DNA of 33,611 nucleotides from Gammaproteobacteria bacterium (GTDB taxonomy: Bacteria; Pseudomonadota; Gammaproteobacteria; Pseudomonadales; Moraxellaceae), in contig JAGWUI010000026.1 of assembly GCA_028868515.1 (NCBI GenBank), positions 1 through 33,611 on the forward strand, read 5' to 3'. How positions within the stretch are numbered: position 1 is the first letter of the stretch; each line of letters begins with the position of its first letter. Positions 8,943 to 17,236 of the stretch are shown in pieces. The position numbers were made by a program, and so were the translations under genes. The notes under the pieces were generated by a model, which worked only from the letters and a program-made list of their open reading frames with translations, had not been told where the DNA came from and searched no databases.

Positions 8943-9045
8943 GGCGCTTAATCTCGCGAACTCCCTGATCACAGGGAAAAAACCTAACAATCAACTATAA
9001 AATCCAGAACTCTATTTTAATTCAATAAAACAGAGTCAATTAGAT

Positions 9046-9918
9046 CTATCGTCTTGTCATAAATGCCAATCGTTCAAGTAAATGGACATCTTGCTCATTT
9101 TTAATCAGAGCACCGTGCAATGGCGGAATTGCTGTTTTTGGATCACGATTACGAAGTACTTCTTCTGGCATGTCATCAGCCATCAACAGCGTCAGCCAGT
9201 CAATTAACTCACTGGTTGAAGGTGGTTTTTTAAGACCTGAAACTTGACGCAATTTAAAGAAAATCTGTAATGCTTCGCTGACTAAAGTTTCTTTGATATT
9301 AGAAAAATGCACGTCAATAATCTGACGCATGGTTTCTTCATTTGGGAAGTCAATGTAATGGAAGAAACAACGACGCAAGAAAGCGTCAGGCAATTCTTTT
9401 TCATTATTTGAAGTAATAATCACCACAGGACGACTGACTGCACTGATTGTTTCACCAGTTTCATAGACATAAAACGACATCCGATCCAATTCATGCAACA
9501 AGTCATTTGGAAATTCGATGTCTGCTTTATCAATCTCATCAATCAACAATACCACACGCTCAGGTGAAGCAAATGCATCCCATAATTTGCCGGGTTTGAT
9601 GTAATTGGCAATATCATAAACTTTATCATCGCCAAGCTGACTATCGCGCAAACGTGACACTGCATCATATTCATAAAGACCTTGCTGTGCTTTGGTCGTC
9701 GACTTGATATTCCATGTAATCAACTTCATACCCAGACTAGTCGCAACTTGCTCAGCCAGTAATGTTTTACCTGTACCCGGTTCGCCTTTAATCAACAAAG
9801 GCTTTTGGAGTACACGCGCAGCATTTACCGCTTGTTTGAGCGCGTCTGTTGCGATGTAGTCTGAGGTACTTTGAAAAACTCGTTCGTCTGCAGACTGATT
9901 TTGATTAAGCTGAGTCAT
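9046..9918 (-). CDS. MoxR-family AAA+ ATPase
   Basis: The 290-residue ATPase has Walker A GEPGTGKT at 45-52, Walker B LLIDEID at 124-130, sensor TSNNEKELPDAF around 169-180 and the arginine pair Arg182-Arg183. MoxR ATPases remodel or activate partner complexes using ATP, usually with a VWA protein encoded next door, and that protein is the next gene downstream (103-base gap). A small membrane protein gene precedes it (55-base gap). The set rnd, ycgL, membrane protein, MoxR, VWA is co-directional and may be one operon. This member is of the short cytosolic type that pairs with CoxE proteins, not the RavA type. The substrate is unknown. Confidence 0.9.
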   Translation of the reverse strand: MTQLNQNQSADERVFQSTSDYIATDALKQAVNAARVLQKPLLIKGEPGTGKTLLAEQVATSLGMKLITWNIKSTTKAQQGLYEYDAVSRLRDSQLGDDKVYDIANYIKPGKLWDAFASPERVVLLIDEIDKADIEFPNDLLHELDRMSFYVYETGETISAVSRPVVIITSNNEKELPDAFLRRCFFHYIDFPNEETMRQIIDVHFSNIKETLVSEALQIFFKLRQVSGLKKPPSTSELIDWLTLLMADDMPEEVLRNRDPKTAIPPLHGALIKNEQDVHLLERLAFMTRR

Positions 9919-9973
9919 AAATATTTCCGTTTTGCATCCAAATACAAAAATCTAATCGTTTGAAAATAGCGTA

Positions 9974-10303
9974 TTAAACGCGTTGCATGCGTAAGCGTTG
10001 AACTAAAAAACCTACCAAGAAGCCCAAACCGAGCACTAATAAAATCGGTAATAGACTCGACAAAATCAGCTCTTTGTTTTTACTAATTAATCCAAACAGT
10101 AAACCAATGACAGCAGGTGCAATTTGACCATTTTCACCTTCAGTCACTGTCGGAGCAAAGAGTAATGAAAATACAGCCAGCCACGCCATTCCACCGAATG
10201 GATGCGGTAAAGGTCTAACAACCTGCCGCCAAAGCCATAAGGCAATACAACTACCCACGATATAAACCGTAACTGCTAACCAATATTCGGATCCGCTATC
10301 CAT
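9974..10303 (-). CDS. Small three-helix membrane protein of unknown function
   Basis: The 109-residue protein has three hydrophobic helices (about 7-25, 38-50 and 58-101, the last probably two passes) and ends with a basic QRLRMQRV tail that should lie in the cytoplasm. A polar loop, TVTEGENGQIAP, lies between the second and third segments. The ATG at 10303 has AAGAG eight bases upstream. It lies between ycgL and the moxR gene, with 30- and 55-base gaps, all on the same strand. No domain name is recognised. Its location makes it a candidate membrane partner of the MoxR-VWA pair, but this is only gene-neighbour inference. Confidence 0.7.
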   Translation of the reverse strand: MDSGSEYWLAVTVYIVGSCIALWLWRQVVRPLPHPFGGMAWLAVFSLLFAPTVTEGENGQIAPAVIGLLFGLISKNKELILSSLLPILLVLGLGFLVGFLVQRLRMQRV

Positions 10304-10333
10304 AATCGTGCTCTTAATGATTTTTAAAGTAGG

Positions 10334-10660
10334 TTACGCACCGCGTAGACCTTCTGGGGCAACTGCGGTTGGAGAAATAAGACCTTCTGGCGGCAACTGT
10401 AGGTAGTAACCTTGGGTTTCCAGCGCTTCTATTACACTTAACACTGGAACACGGGCTAATTTGCGCTCCGGCGTGAGTTCAAGTCTCATTACAAATGTAG
10501 GACGACCAAATGCACGCTTCAACGCATCAGATATTTTGGCTAATGGATCGTATTCAGAATGATCTGACTCCGCATCATTTTGCGAACCTTCATCCGCACG
10601 GGCAGGAACATACAAATACATTTCGTCGCGTTTACTTGCTCGATAAATATCACAAAACAT
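10334..10660 (-). CDS. YcgL domain-containing protein
   Basis: The 108-residue protein starts [20 protein letters not shown], the typical opening of the YcgL family, a small conserved gammaproteobacterial domain with unclear function. The frame could extend to a TTG at 10681, adding MAKRKCN, but the ATG at 10660 matches the family start and has AGAAAG upstream. Compared with E. coli YcgL, the region after YVPA carries an acidic insert (about 20-40, [16 protein letters not shown]). The conserved FGRP, LARV and QGYYLQLPP elements are present. The gene lies directly after rnd, a common neighbour in gammaproteobacteria. Confidence 0.9.
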   Translation of the reverse strand: MFCDIYRASKRDEMYLYVPARADEGSQNDAESDHSEYDPLAKISDALKRAFGRPTFVMRLELTPERKLARVPVLSVIEALETQGYYLQLPPEGLISPTAVAPEGLRGA

Positions 10661-10757
10661 GTTGCACTTTCTTTTGGCCAATAATAGGCATCAAGCATAC
10701 ACCAATGACAATAAAGTGCGTTGACTGCCCAGTTTAGATTTCAAGTCATTAATGTCA

Positions 10758-11915
10758 TTAATACTCGATGGGTGCCATTTCCACCGCAATCACATCTTGA
10801 TGTTGTGTGAGCAACCCTAAAATCGGACGCGTCAACACTTCATAGCGCCAACCTAAAAGATACGATGGCAAGTCTGCCTCCTCCCCACCAACCGCAATAT
10901 GACTAAATAATGCAGACAGCCATTTTTTACGCAGCAGTACATCCACAGGAACTTGCGTTTCCACGCTGACCTGTGCCGTAAACGCAGAAATTTGATCAAT
11001 TAAATCAGTATTTCGCTGACGATATGTTCGATGAATACGCATCGGCCATTGTGACTCATCAGGTAAATATTGAATTAAGTCCAAAATTGTCTTGCCATGT
11101 TCGCGCATGATTGCAGGTTTTAGATCTTTGATGCGATTAAACTGGAACGGACTAGTCGGTTGTTGATCCACTAAATCAAGTAAAGTACTATTTTTAAGAA
11201 TAAAGCTACGCGGCTGGTTAGTCGCAAGCGCAATTTGTTCACGCCATACGCACAGCTGTTGTAATTGTGCTAATTGTTTGCGTGAGTGTCGAAACGTTCC
11301 TACATCCAGATAGATTTGTGACATCACCGTATCCGTTGCCACATCACGCGCATAATTCATGCAATCTTCAATCGCCGCCTCAAGCAATCCACGTTCACTT
11401 AAATCCATCTGAACTTGTTCAGAAAGTGCTAAAAGATGAATCACATCATTAGCAGCATACTGTAACTGCTCAGGACGCAATGGGCGTGCTAACCAATCAG
11501 ACCGCGTTTCCCCTTTATCAATATGCACATCCAAAATCAGTTGTAGCGCTTGCTGATAACCCACTTGCAATCCAAAACCCAAAAAAGATAAACCAATTTG
11601 AGTATCAAAAATATTGTCGAGCGGTTTTTGTTTGGAGTAATAATGAATCAGATCTAAATCTTCGCCGCACGCATGAAAAATATTCTGCCGTGCATTAAAA
11701 ACCAACAACCACAAGTCACTCAGATCAAGCGTCTGCCCATCTAATACATAAATGTGATTATTGACATTGATTTGTAAGAGACCTAGGTAAGGCCATAATG
11801 TATTTGTTTTAATAAACTCAGTATCTAAGGCATAGCTATCTGTACTCGCCATTTGCGCATACAGCTCTGCCAGTTGATGCTGTTCCGTCAAATACTCAAA
11901 CATAAAATCATTCAT
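10758..11915 (-). CDS. rnd: Ribonuclease D
   Basis: RNase D is a 3'-to-5' exoribonuclease that trims tRNA precursors and small RNAs. The protein has 385 residues, close to the E. coli length of 375. The DEDDy catalytic residues are present: Asp31 and Glu33 in LDTEF, Asp86 in HACGEDLDL, and Tyr153 with Asp157 in YAANDVIHL. The rest contains the HRDC-like helical regions expected (one around 215-290). ATG at 11915 has AGGG four bases upstream. It lies 97 bases before ycgL on the same strand. An AT-rich 133-base gap with a long hairpin separates it from recR upstream. Confidence 0.95.
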   Translation of the reverse strand: MNDFMFEYLTEQHQLAELYAQMASTDSYALDTEFIKTNTLWPYLGLLQINVNNHIYVLDGQTLDLSDLWLLVFNARQNIFHACGEDLDLIHYYSKQKPLDNIFDTQIGLSFLGFGLQVGYQQALQLILDVHIDKGETRSDWLARPLRPEQLQYAANDVIHLLALSEQVQMDLSERGLLEAAIEDCMNYARDVATDTVMSQIYLDVGTFRHSRKQLAQLQQLCVWREQIALATNQPRSFILKNSTLLDLVDQQPTSPFQFNRIKDLKPAIMREHGKTILDLIQYLPDESQWPMRIHRTYRQRNTDLIDQISAFTAQVSVETQVPVDVLLRKKWLSALFSHIAVGGEEADLPSYLLGWRYEVLTRPILGLLTQHQDVIAVEMAPIEY

Positions 11916-11994
11916 CCCTGCTAACGGTCTTTTGCCGCGTACTTAGATTTTGCAATCTTAAAAATATTGATATCCATATCAAACCACATGAATA

Positions 11995-12045
11995 TTAGAC
12001 ATAATTTATATTAAACAATTGTGTTTTATATAAATTTATGTCTAA
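11995..12045. repeat. Long AT-rich hairpin just after recR
   Basis: A 23-base arm (11995-12017) pairs with a 24-base arm (12022-12045) across a 4-base loop; the only faults are one bulged A and one mismatch. Both arms begin outward with TTAGACATAA. It begins 3 bases after the recR stop codon. No T-run follows on either strand. Possible identities are a 3'-end hairpin of the ybaB-recR transcript, a bidirectional terminator, or a tiny palindromic repeat element. Confidence 0.8.
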
Positions 12046-12048
12046 CAC

Positions 12049-12681
12049 TTAACGCACTGTCAGACGATATTGTAGTGCCTGACTTAATGTATGACTGTCT
12101 ACATACTCAAGCTCGCCACCTTGTGGCACACCTTGAGCAATTCGCGTAATTTTAAGTGGTAATGTTCGACCACCTTTCACTAATTCTTGTTGGCTCACTT
12201 CCTGCCAAGCCGCTTGTAAATAATGCGCTGTAGCTTGCCCTTCCACAGTCGCATTTGTTGCCAGAATGAGTTCTTCAATCGGCTCTACTTTTAGACGAGA
12301 AAGTAATAAAGGAATCCCTATTTCTTCAGGGCCGATTCCATCAAGCGGCGATAAATGCCCACCCAATACAAAATATCGTCCACGAAAACTACCACTCTGT
12401 TCAATCGCAGCAACATCCGCTGGCGACTCAACAACGCAAAGCAAAGTTTGATCTCTGGACGATGATGCACAAATATCACAAGTATCCGATTCCGCCAAAG
12501 AGCGACAAACCGAACAATGCTGAATATGCAACACCGCATCATTTAACGCATGAGCAAGTGCTTGAGCACCTGTGCGATGACGTGCCAGTAATTGCAAGGC
12601 AATACGCTGAGCTGACTTTGGACCAACGCCAGGCAAAATCCTAAGGCGTTGAACCAACTCATCAAACTTCGGGCTAAACAT
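12049..12681 (-). CDS. recR: Recombination mediator protein RecR
   Basis: RecR works with RecF and RecO to load RecA on gapped DNA. The 210-residue protein has the N-terminal helix-hairpin-helix ([14 protein letters not shown], about 13-26), a four-cysteine zinc finger (Cys56, 59, 68, 71), and a Toprim domain starting [18 protein letters not shown] near 80, with [16 protein letters not shown]. It is roughly ten residues longer than E. coli RecR, mainly at the C-terminus. The gene follows ybaB by 11 bases on the same strand, as in many bacteria, but dnaX is not upstream. No clear Shine-Dalgarno precedes the ATG at 12681, so translation is probably coupled to ybaB. It ends at a strong hairpin. 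Confidence 0.97.
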   Translation of the reverse strand: MFSPKFDELVQRLRILPGVGPKSAQRIALQLLARHRTGAQALAHALNDAVLHIQHCSVCRSLAESDTCDICASSSRDQTLLCVVESPADVAAIEQSGSFRGRYFVLGGHLSPLDGIGPEEIGIPLLLSRLKVEPIEELILATNATVEGQATAHYLQAAWQEVSQQELVKGGRTLPLKITRIAQGVPQGGELEYVDSHTLSQALQYRLTVR

Positions 12682-12692
12682 AAGAGGACGTC

Positions 12693-13025
12693 TTAACCAA
12701 ACATACCGCCTAAACCTGGAGGTAATCCTGTACCCGCAGTCGTTGCGTTTAATTTTGCATCAGAGATGGTTTCAGCTTGACGAACCGCATCATTAATCGC
12801 CGCTGCAATTAAGTCTTCGATCATTTCCGCATCATCTTTCAGCAACTCTGGATCAATCTGAATACGTTTAACCACAAAACGTGCTGTCATTGTGACTTTC
12901 ACCAAACCACCGCCAGCCTCAGCGTGGACTTCAGTTCTAGCCAATTCTTCTTTGGCTTTTTTAACCTTAGCTTCCATGTCTTTTTGCATTTTCTGTGCTT
13001 GTTGCATCAGCATATTAATGTTCAT
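12693..13025 (-). CDS. YbaB/EbfC family nucleoid-associated protein
   Basis: The 110-residue protein starts [20 protein letters not shown], the amphipathic first helix of the family, then has the [20 protein letters not shown] strand region and a glycine-rich C-terminal tail ([11 protein letters not shown]). These proteins form dimers and bind DNA; a role in recombination or gene regulation is suggested by the constant pairing with recR. The ATG at 13025 has GGAGAG four bases upstream. A TATAAT box at 13079-13084 (minus strand) would start transcription near 13072, producing a 47-base leader that contains a 7-bp hairpin (13047-13065). Confidence 0.95.
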   Translation of the reverse strand: MNINMLMQQAQKMQKDMEAKVKKAKEELARTEVHAEAGGGLVKVTMTARFVVKRIQIDPELLKDDAEMIEDLIAAAINDAVRQAETISDAKLNATTAGTGLPPGLGGMFG

Positions 13026-13046
13026 TCAACTCTCCATTGAGCAAGT

Positions 13047-13084
13047 TATCGCCAATGAGGCGATATAAGATGGGCACGATTATA
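13047..13084 (-). promoter_or_regulatory. Candidate -10 box and leader hairpin for ybaB-recR
   Basis: A perfect TATAAT (13079-13084, minus strand) lacks a good -35 at 17 bases. Just after the expected start lies a hairpin, TATCGCC-N5-GGCGATA (13047-13065). The Shine-Dalgarno of ybaB lies further downstream and is outside the stem. The promoter call rests on the -10 alone. Confidence 0.4.
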
Positions 13085-13200
13085 TATGGTCTTGCCTCGA
13101 TTCCCATCATGGAACTATCCATAAAATCACCACACATCACGACAAAACACAACTTTGTGGAGCGAATATGTGGCATTCTTACATTTCAATACAATAACGA

Positions 13201-14436
13201 TCAAACAATAAGCGAGTCTAATCCACGAGCAAGATCAGATTTAATATCTTCAATATCTTCAAGCCCAACTGCAATTCGGATCAAACCTTCGCTAATTCCT
13301 GCTGCTGCTTTTGCTTCAGCAGATAAGCGACCATGTGTTGTCGTTGCAGGATGCGTGATTGTGGTTTTGGTATCACCAAGGTTGCCTGTAATCGAAAGCA
13401 TTTTTGTGGAGTCAATCACTCGCCAAGCAGCCGTACGACCATTTTCCTGACCTGCGATGGCTTTGACTTCAAAGGACACAATTCCACCAAAACCTCGTTG
13501 TTGGCGTTTTGCCAACTCGTGGCCAACATGCGACGGCAAACCATTATAGTAGACCTTTTGAACCGCTGGATGAGCCTGTAACCATTCCGCCAATTTTAAA
13601 GCACTGGCTGAATGTGCATCCATCCGCAAACGCAACGTCTCCAAACCCTTCAAAAATATCCACGCATTAAACGGACTGATTGATGGTCCAAGCGTTCGTG
13701 TTACCAGAAAAACCTCTTCCAATAACTTTTCACTTCCCACTACAGCACCGCCCAGCGCACGCCCCTGCCCATCCAAATACTTTGTTGCAGAATGAATCAC
13801 CAAATCTGCACCAAATTTTAAAGGTTGTTGCAACGCAGGCGTACAGAAGCAATTATCAACGACAAATAAAATATTATGCTGATGCGCAAGCGTAGATAGC
13901 GCTGTTAAATCAGCGACTTCTGACAATGGATTACTTGGCGTTTCACAAAAAAACAGTTTGGTTTTTCCAGCTTGAATCGCTTGTTCCCATTGACTGAGAT
14001 CAGACAAGTCTACAAACGTCGTTTTGACGCCGAATTTGCCCATGTATTTTTCAAACAAACCCACCGTCGTGCCAAACACTGCACGAGAACAGACCACATG
14101 ATCTCCAGCAGCAAGAAAAGCCATTGCAGTCGATAGAATAGCGGCCATGCCTGAAGCAGTTGCCACACAGCGCTCACCACCTTCTAATGCTGCTAAACGT
14201 TGCTCAAATGCACGCACAGTAGGATTGGTGAAACGAGAATAGATATTTCCTTCCATTGCACCACTAAATACTTTTGCTGCCTCTTCCGCACTACCATAAG
14301 TAAATGATGAGGTTAAAAAAAGCGGTTCACTATGCTCTGCTTCATGCGTTGGCGCATGCCCAGTACGAATCGCAATGGTATCGAAGGAAAATTCTGGGGC
14401 GATATCGTGTGATAAATCGTTCATGTTGTGGCTCAT
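13201..14436 (-). CDS. metZ: O-succinylhomoserine sulfhydrylase
   Basis: MetZ uses pyridoxal phosphate to make homocysteine from O-succinylhomoserine and sulfide, the direct sulfhydrylation route to methionine used by Pseudomonas and relatives. The 411-residue protein has the family elements YSR (66-68), SGMAAI, VDNCFCTP and the cofactor lysine Lys219 in HSATKYLDGQGRALGG. The GQGR after the lysine and the overall sequence favour MetZ over MetB or MetC, though Cys/Met enzymes are alike and specificity is inferred. The ATG at 14436 has AAGAG just upstream. A likely promoter lies at 14492-14520 and a 15-base palindrome at 14460-14474. purF is not adjacent, unlike in many pseudomonads. Confidence 0.92.
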   Translation of the reverse strand: MSHNMNDLSHDIAPEFSFDTIAIRTGHAPTHEAEHSEPLFLTSSFTYGSAEEAAKVFSGAMEGNIYSRFTNPTVRAFEQRLAALEGGERCVATASGMAAILSTAMAFLAAGDHVVCSRAVFGTTVGLFEKYMGKFGVKTTFVDLSDLSQWEQAIQAGKTKLFFCETPSNPLSEVADLTALSTLAHQHNILFVVDNCFCTPALQQPLKFGADLVIHSATKYLDGQGRALGGAVVGSEKLLEEVFLVTRTLGPSISPFNAWIFLKGLETLRLRMDAHSASALKLAEWLQAHPAVQKVYYNGLPSHVGHELAKRQQRGFGGIVSFEVKAIAGQENGRTAAWRVIDSTKMLSITGNLGDTKTTITHPATTTHGRLSAEAKAAAGISEGLIRIAVGLEDIEDIKSDLARGLDSLIV

Positions 14437-14459
14437 AACTCTTCGAATCTACTAAAAAT

Positions 14460-14474
14460 GATGGATAATCCATC
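14460..14474. repeat. Palindrome in the metZ leader
   Basis: GATGGA-TAA-TCCATC is a perfect 6-bp inverted repeat with a 3-base centre, 23 bases before the metZ ATG and downstream of its predicted promoter. It could be an operator or a small leader hairpin. It does not match the MetJ or MetR consensus. Confidence 0.4.
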
Positions 14475-14491
14475 TAAAACTGAATGAGGTC

Positions 14492-14520
14492 ATTGTGAAA
14501 GCCCAATGTAGTCACGTCAA
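14492..14520 (-). promoter_or_regulatory. Predicted promoter for metZ
   Basis: TTGACG (14515-14520) and CACAAT (14492-14497) are separated by exactly 17 bases on the minus strand. The leader to metZ would be about 50 bases and includes the palindrome at 14460-14474. Confidence 0.45.
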
Positions 14521-14615
14521 GGACAATCTCCAATGCTTTTGGATGCAATCTTATGAAATAGCTTCCCCCATAAGGATTGACATTTTATTCCTCAAATTTT
14601 AGAAGTTTAACCACA

Positions 14616-14643
14616 TTGCACGAGTGTGTTAATTTGCTAGACT
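14616..14643 (+). promoter_or_regulatory. Predicted promoter for the PhaC-like hydrolase gene
   Basis: TTGCAC (14616-14621), a 16-base spacer and TAGACT (14638-14643) face the hydrolase gene. It diverges from the metZ promoter in the 311-base gap between the two genes; apart from these sites and the palindrome nothing else was seen in the gap. Confidence 0.45.
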
Positions 14644-14747
14644 CGCGTTTTTAATGAGAATCGCAATTCATAATCTGCCGATTCAAGTTAAACCACTGAC
14701 AAAATACTGAAATTCCGTTTAAAACGATGAATATTTCTGGAGTTGTA

Positions 14748-15863
14748 ATGCCCTCTACGCATGAACGATATTCTTTTAAAGCGCTACGCAATTCGCCTAA
14801 ATTCATTAACTTGCGTGATCGATTATTGCATAGCGAAAAGCTCGTCCAAGCAGGAAAAACGCCTTTTAATGTCATCTCCAATGACGTACAAAAGCAAGGA
14901 CTCGTCACACTCAGACATTATCCTGCGTTAGAAGGCTATCCAACCATTCATCGCGTTCCTTTGGTGATCATTGCACCACTGGCCGTCAACATGTTGATTT
15001 ATGATTTGTTTGAGCATCGCTCACTCGTTCGTTTTTTACTCCAGCAAGGCTTCTCAGTCTACATGCTAGATTGGGGCACACCAACGCGCGAGCATGCTCG
15101 TTATAATTTTGAAGAATATGTACTGCATTTCATGCCAAAATTACTGGCACAAGTCAGACAACATAGTGGGCAAAATGAACTGTCTCTCCATAGCTGGAGT
15201 ATGTCTGGTGTATTTGCCCTCCTCTATGCCGCAGCAGCTAAAGATGAAAATATTAAAAATCTCATCGTACTTGGCTCACCTATTGACGCTTATCGTTCAG
15301 GTGCAATCGGTGCACAATATCGCCGCGCAAGTAAGGCAATGAAATGGGTGGAAAGTCGCACAGGATTTCATCCAAGAACATTACCTGCTGGGTTATTGCA
15401 TACAACGGGTTGGAGCAATGCACTTGGATTTAAGCTATTAGATATTAAAGGCACATTGAAAGGTCATCTTTCTATGCTGCGACAACTAGACAATCGTGCA
15501 GCAGTTGAAAGTCACGCAACCCACGGCGCGTTTCTCGATCACATGGTGGACTATCCGGGTGGCATTAATCGCGATATGTTGATTAAAGTCTGGATGGATA
15601 ATGGTCTATCGAAAGGCGAATTCAAAATTGGTGGCAAAATGGTGTATTTCAAAGACATCCATGCATCATTACTAGCTGGCGGTGGACGCTCAGACTCCAT
15701 GGTAACAGTCAATGCTGTACGTCCTCTAGTTGACCTTGTTGGAACGAAAGATACAACGTTTGTCACGCTTCCAGGGGGACATGTCAGCATGATTGCGAGT
15801 GAATCTGCGGCAAAAGAATTCTGGCCTGTTCTAGCAGAATGGTTAGCAAAACGATCCGATTAA
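14748..15863 (+). CDS. PhaC-like alpha/beta hydrolase with altered nucleophile box
   Basis: This 371-residue protein has the layout of the PHA synthase (PhaC) branch of alpha/beta hydrolases: PLVIIAPLAVNMLIYDL (71-87), the hallmark VYMLDWGTP (104-112), a nucleophile turn at 148-154, Asp316 in GGGRSDSMV and His345 in PGGHVSM. PhaC normally has G-x-C-x-G at the turn; here it is S-W-S-M-S-G, so Ser151 replaces cysteine and both glycines are serines. A serine nucleophile suggests a hydrolase or transferase rather than a polymer synthase. The start at 14748 is chosen over an ATG 21 bases earlier because GGAG lies five bases before it. No phaA, phaB, phaR or phasin gene is near. Substrate unknown. 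Confidence 0.75.
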   Translation: MPSTHERYSFKALRNSPKFINLRDRLLHSEKLVQAGKTPFNVISNDVQKQGLVTLRHYPALEGYPTIHRVPLVIIAPLAVNMLIYDLFEHRSLVRFLLQQGFSVYMLDWGTPTREHARYNFEEYVLHFMPKLLAQVRQHSGQNELSLHSWSMSGVFALLYAAAAKDENIKNLIVLGSPIDAYRSGAIGAQYRRASKAMKWVESRTGFHPRTLPAGLLHTTGWSNALGFKLLDIKGTLKGHLSMLRQLDNRAAVESHATHGAFLDHMVDYPGGINRDMLIKVWMDNGLSKGEFKIGGKMVYFKDIHASLLAGGGRSDSMVTVNAVRPLVDLVGTKDTTFVTLPGGHVSMIASESAAKEFWPVLAEWLAKRSD

Positions 15864-15870
15864 TACGACT

Positions 15871-15914
15871 CTATTCATGAATAGCCTGTAGGGGCGAACC
15901 CTTGTGGTCGCCCT
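15871..15914. repeat. Two palindromes between the PhaC-like gene and earP
   Basis: CTATTCATGAATAG (15871-15884) is a perfect 14-base palindrome. Eight bases on, GGGCGA(A)CC (15892-15900) pairs with GGTCGCCC (15906-15913) around a 5-base loop, leaving one bulged A. No T-run follows. The GC-rich second element differs in composition from its surroundings and resembles dispersed intergenic repeats. Confidence 0.55.
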
Positions 15915-15958
15915 ATATATAAAACAATCGCCCTGAAATACAAAATAAAGGACTTACT

Positions 15959-17125
15959 TTGACCTTACACTGCGCCATCTACTGCACTGTCATCGACAAC
16001 TTCGGTGATGTTGGCGTTTGCTGGCGTTTGGCACGTCAACTTGCAGATGAATATCATGTGCAAGTGACGCTCTGGATTGATGATTTAGTCAGTTTTTCTA
16101 AACTTGCACCAAGTCTCAATTCCAATTTAAACGAACAAGTATTAGACCAAATTACCGTTTGCCTTTGGCATAAGGATAAACGCGACGAACTTAGTCCTAC
16201 TCATCAAACCACACTCGATATCATCATCGAAGGCTTCGGTTGTCGACTACCCGATTTTGTTCTATACAAAATGGCACAACAGGCAAAAACAGGAAAACCA
16301 CCACTTTGGCTCAATCTAGAATATCTCAGTGCCGAATCTTGGGCTGTTGATTGCCATGCGATGCCGTCTATACATCCGCAGACAGGCTTAACACAGTATT
16401 TCTGGTTTCCGAGTTTTAATGAAAAAAGTGGCGGATTACTGCGTGAAGCCGATTTGATCAAACGTCGTAATGAATTTCAACATAATGCTGAAGCTCATCA
16501 AGAATTTTGGTCAATGCTAAAAATTACTAATGCTCATCTTTTCGAAAGAAAAATCTCTCTTTTTTCCTATGAAAATAAAGAAATTCACAACCTACTCGAA
16601 GCACTTGCCGCAGATAGTCAAAAGACGCTACTTCTTGTGCCTGATGGCAAAGCATTAGTTGATGTTTCAGCATGGTCAAAACAATCATTGAAGCAAGGTG
16701 ATTACCTAACCAAAGATACACTGACCATCGTTGTCCTGCCCTTTTTAAGCCATGAAAACTATGATCGTTTACTGTGGTCATGTGATCTCAATTTTGTACG
16801 AGGTGAAGACTCTGTAATTCGTGCGCAATGGGCTGGACAGCCTTTTATTTGGCACATCTACCCACAAGATGAAAATGCGCATTTAATTAAATTACAAGCA
16901 TTCATTGACATCGTTGCAACGGCGAATATGAATACTTCATGGCAAACAATGATGTTGGCATGGAATACGCCTAACCACGCTCACTCTTGGTCAAAAGCAT
17001 TGAGTCATTTAGCCGACTGGAAAATCATGTCGCGCGAATGGCAAACTTATTTAACAACACAGCAAAGTTTGACCACAAAACTTATGCAATTTTATCAACT
17101 CAAGCATTCATTATCCGATGAATAA
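15959..17125 (+). CDS. earP: EF-P arginine rhamnosyltransferase EarP
   Basis: EarP transfers L-rhamnose from dTDP-L-rhamnose to Arg32 of elongation factor P, activating it for polyproline translation. The 388-residue protein shows the family signature YCTVIDNFGDVGVCWRLARQ, with the essential Asp13 and Asp17, and the C-terminal nucleotide-sugar site RGEDSVIRAQWAGQPF (281-296, Glu283) followed by IWHIYPQ. The start codon is TTG at 15959; AAGGA six to seven bases upstream and the family N-terminus support it, and no ATG is available. Its target gene efp follows after 111 bases on the same strand, the usual arrangement for this system. Confidence 0.95.
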   Translation: MTLHCAIYCTVIDNFGDVGVCWRLARQLADEYHVQVTLWIDDLVSFSKLAPSLNSNLNEQVLDQITVCLWHKDKRDELSPTHQTTLDIIIEGFGCRLPDFVLYKMAQQAKTGKPPLWLNLEYLSAESWAVDCHAMPSIHPQTGLTQYFWFPSFNEKSGGLLREADLIKRRNEFQHNAEAHQEFWSMLKITNAHLFERKISLFSYENKEIHNLLEALAADSQKTLLLVPDGKALVDVSAWSKQSLKQGDYLTKDTLTIVVLPFLSHENYDRLLWSCDLNFVRGEDSVIRAQWAGQPFIWHIYPQDENAHLIKLQAFIDIVATANMNTSWQTMMLAWNTPNHAHSWSKALSHLADWKIMSREWQTYLTTQQSLTTKLMQFYQLKHSLSDE

Positions 17126-17236
17126 CTAAAAAACTTGCTCAGAACATACATAACAAACAGCAATTTCACTGAAAAATCGGGTAGAATCGCGCCTTATCAA
17201 AACGCTCCCAATTCGCTCCAAAGGATTCCTTCCCAC

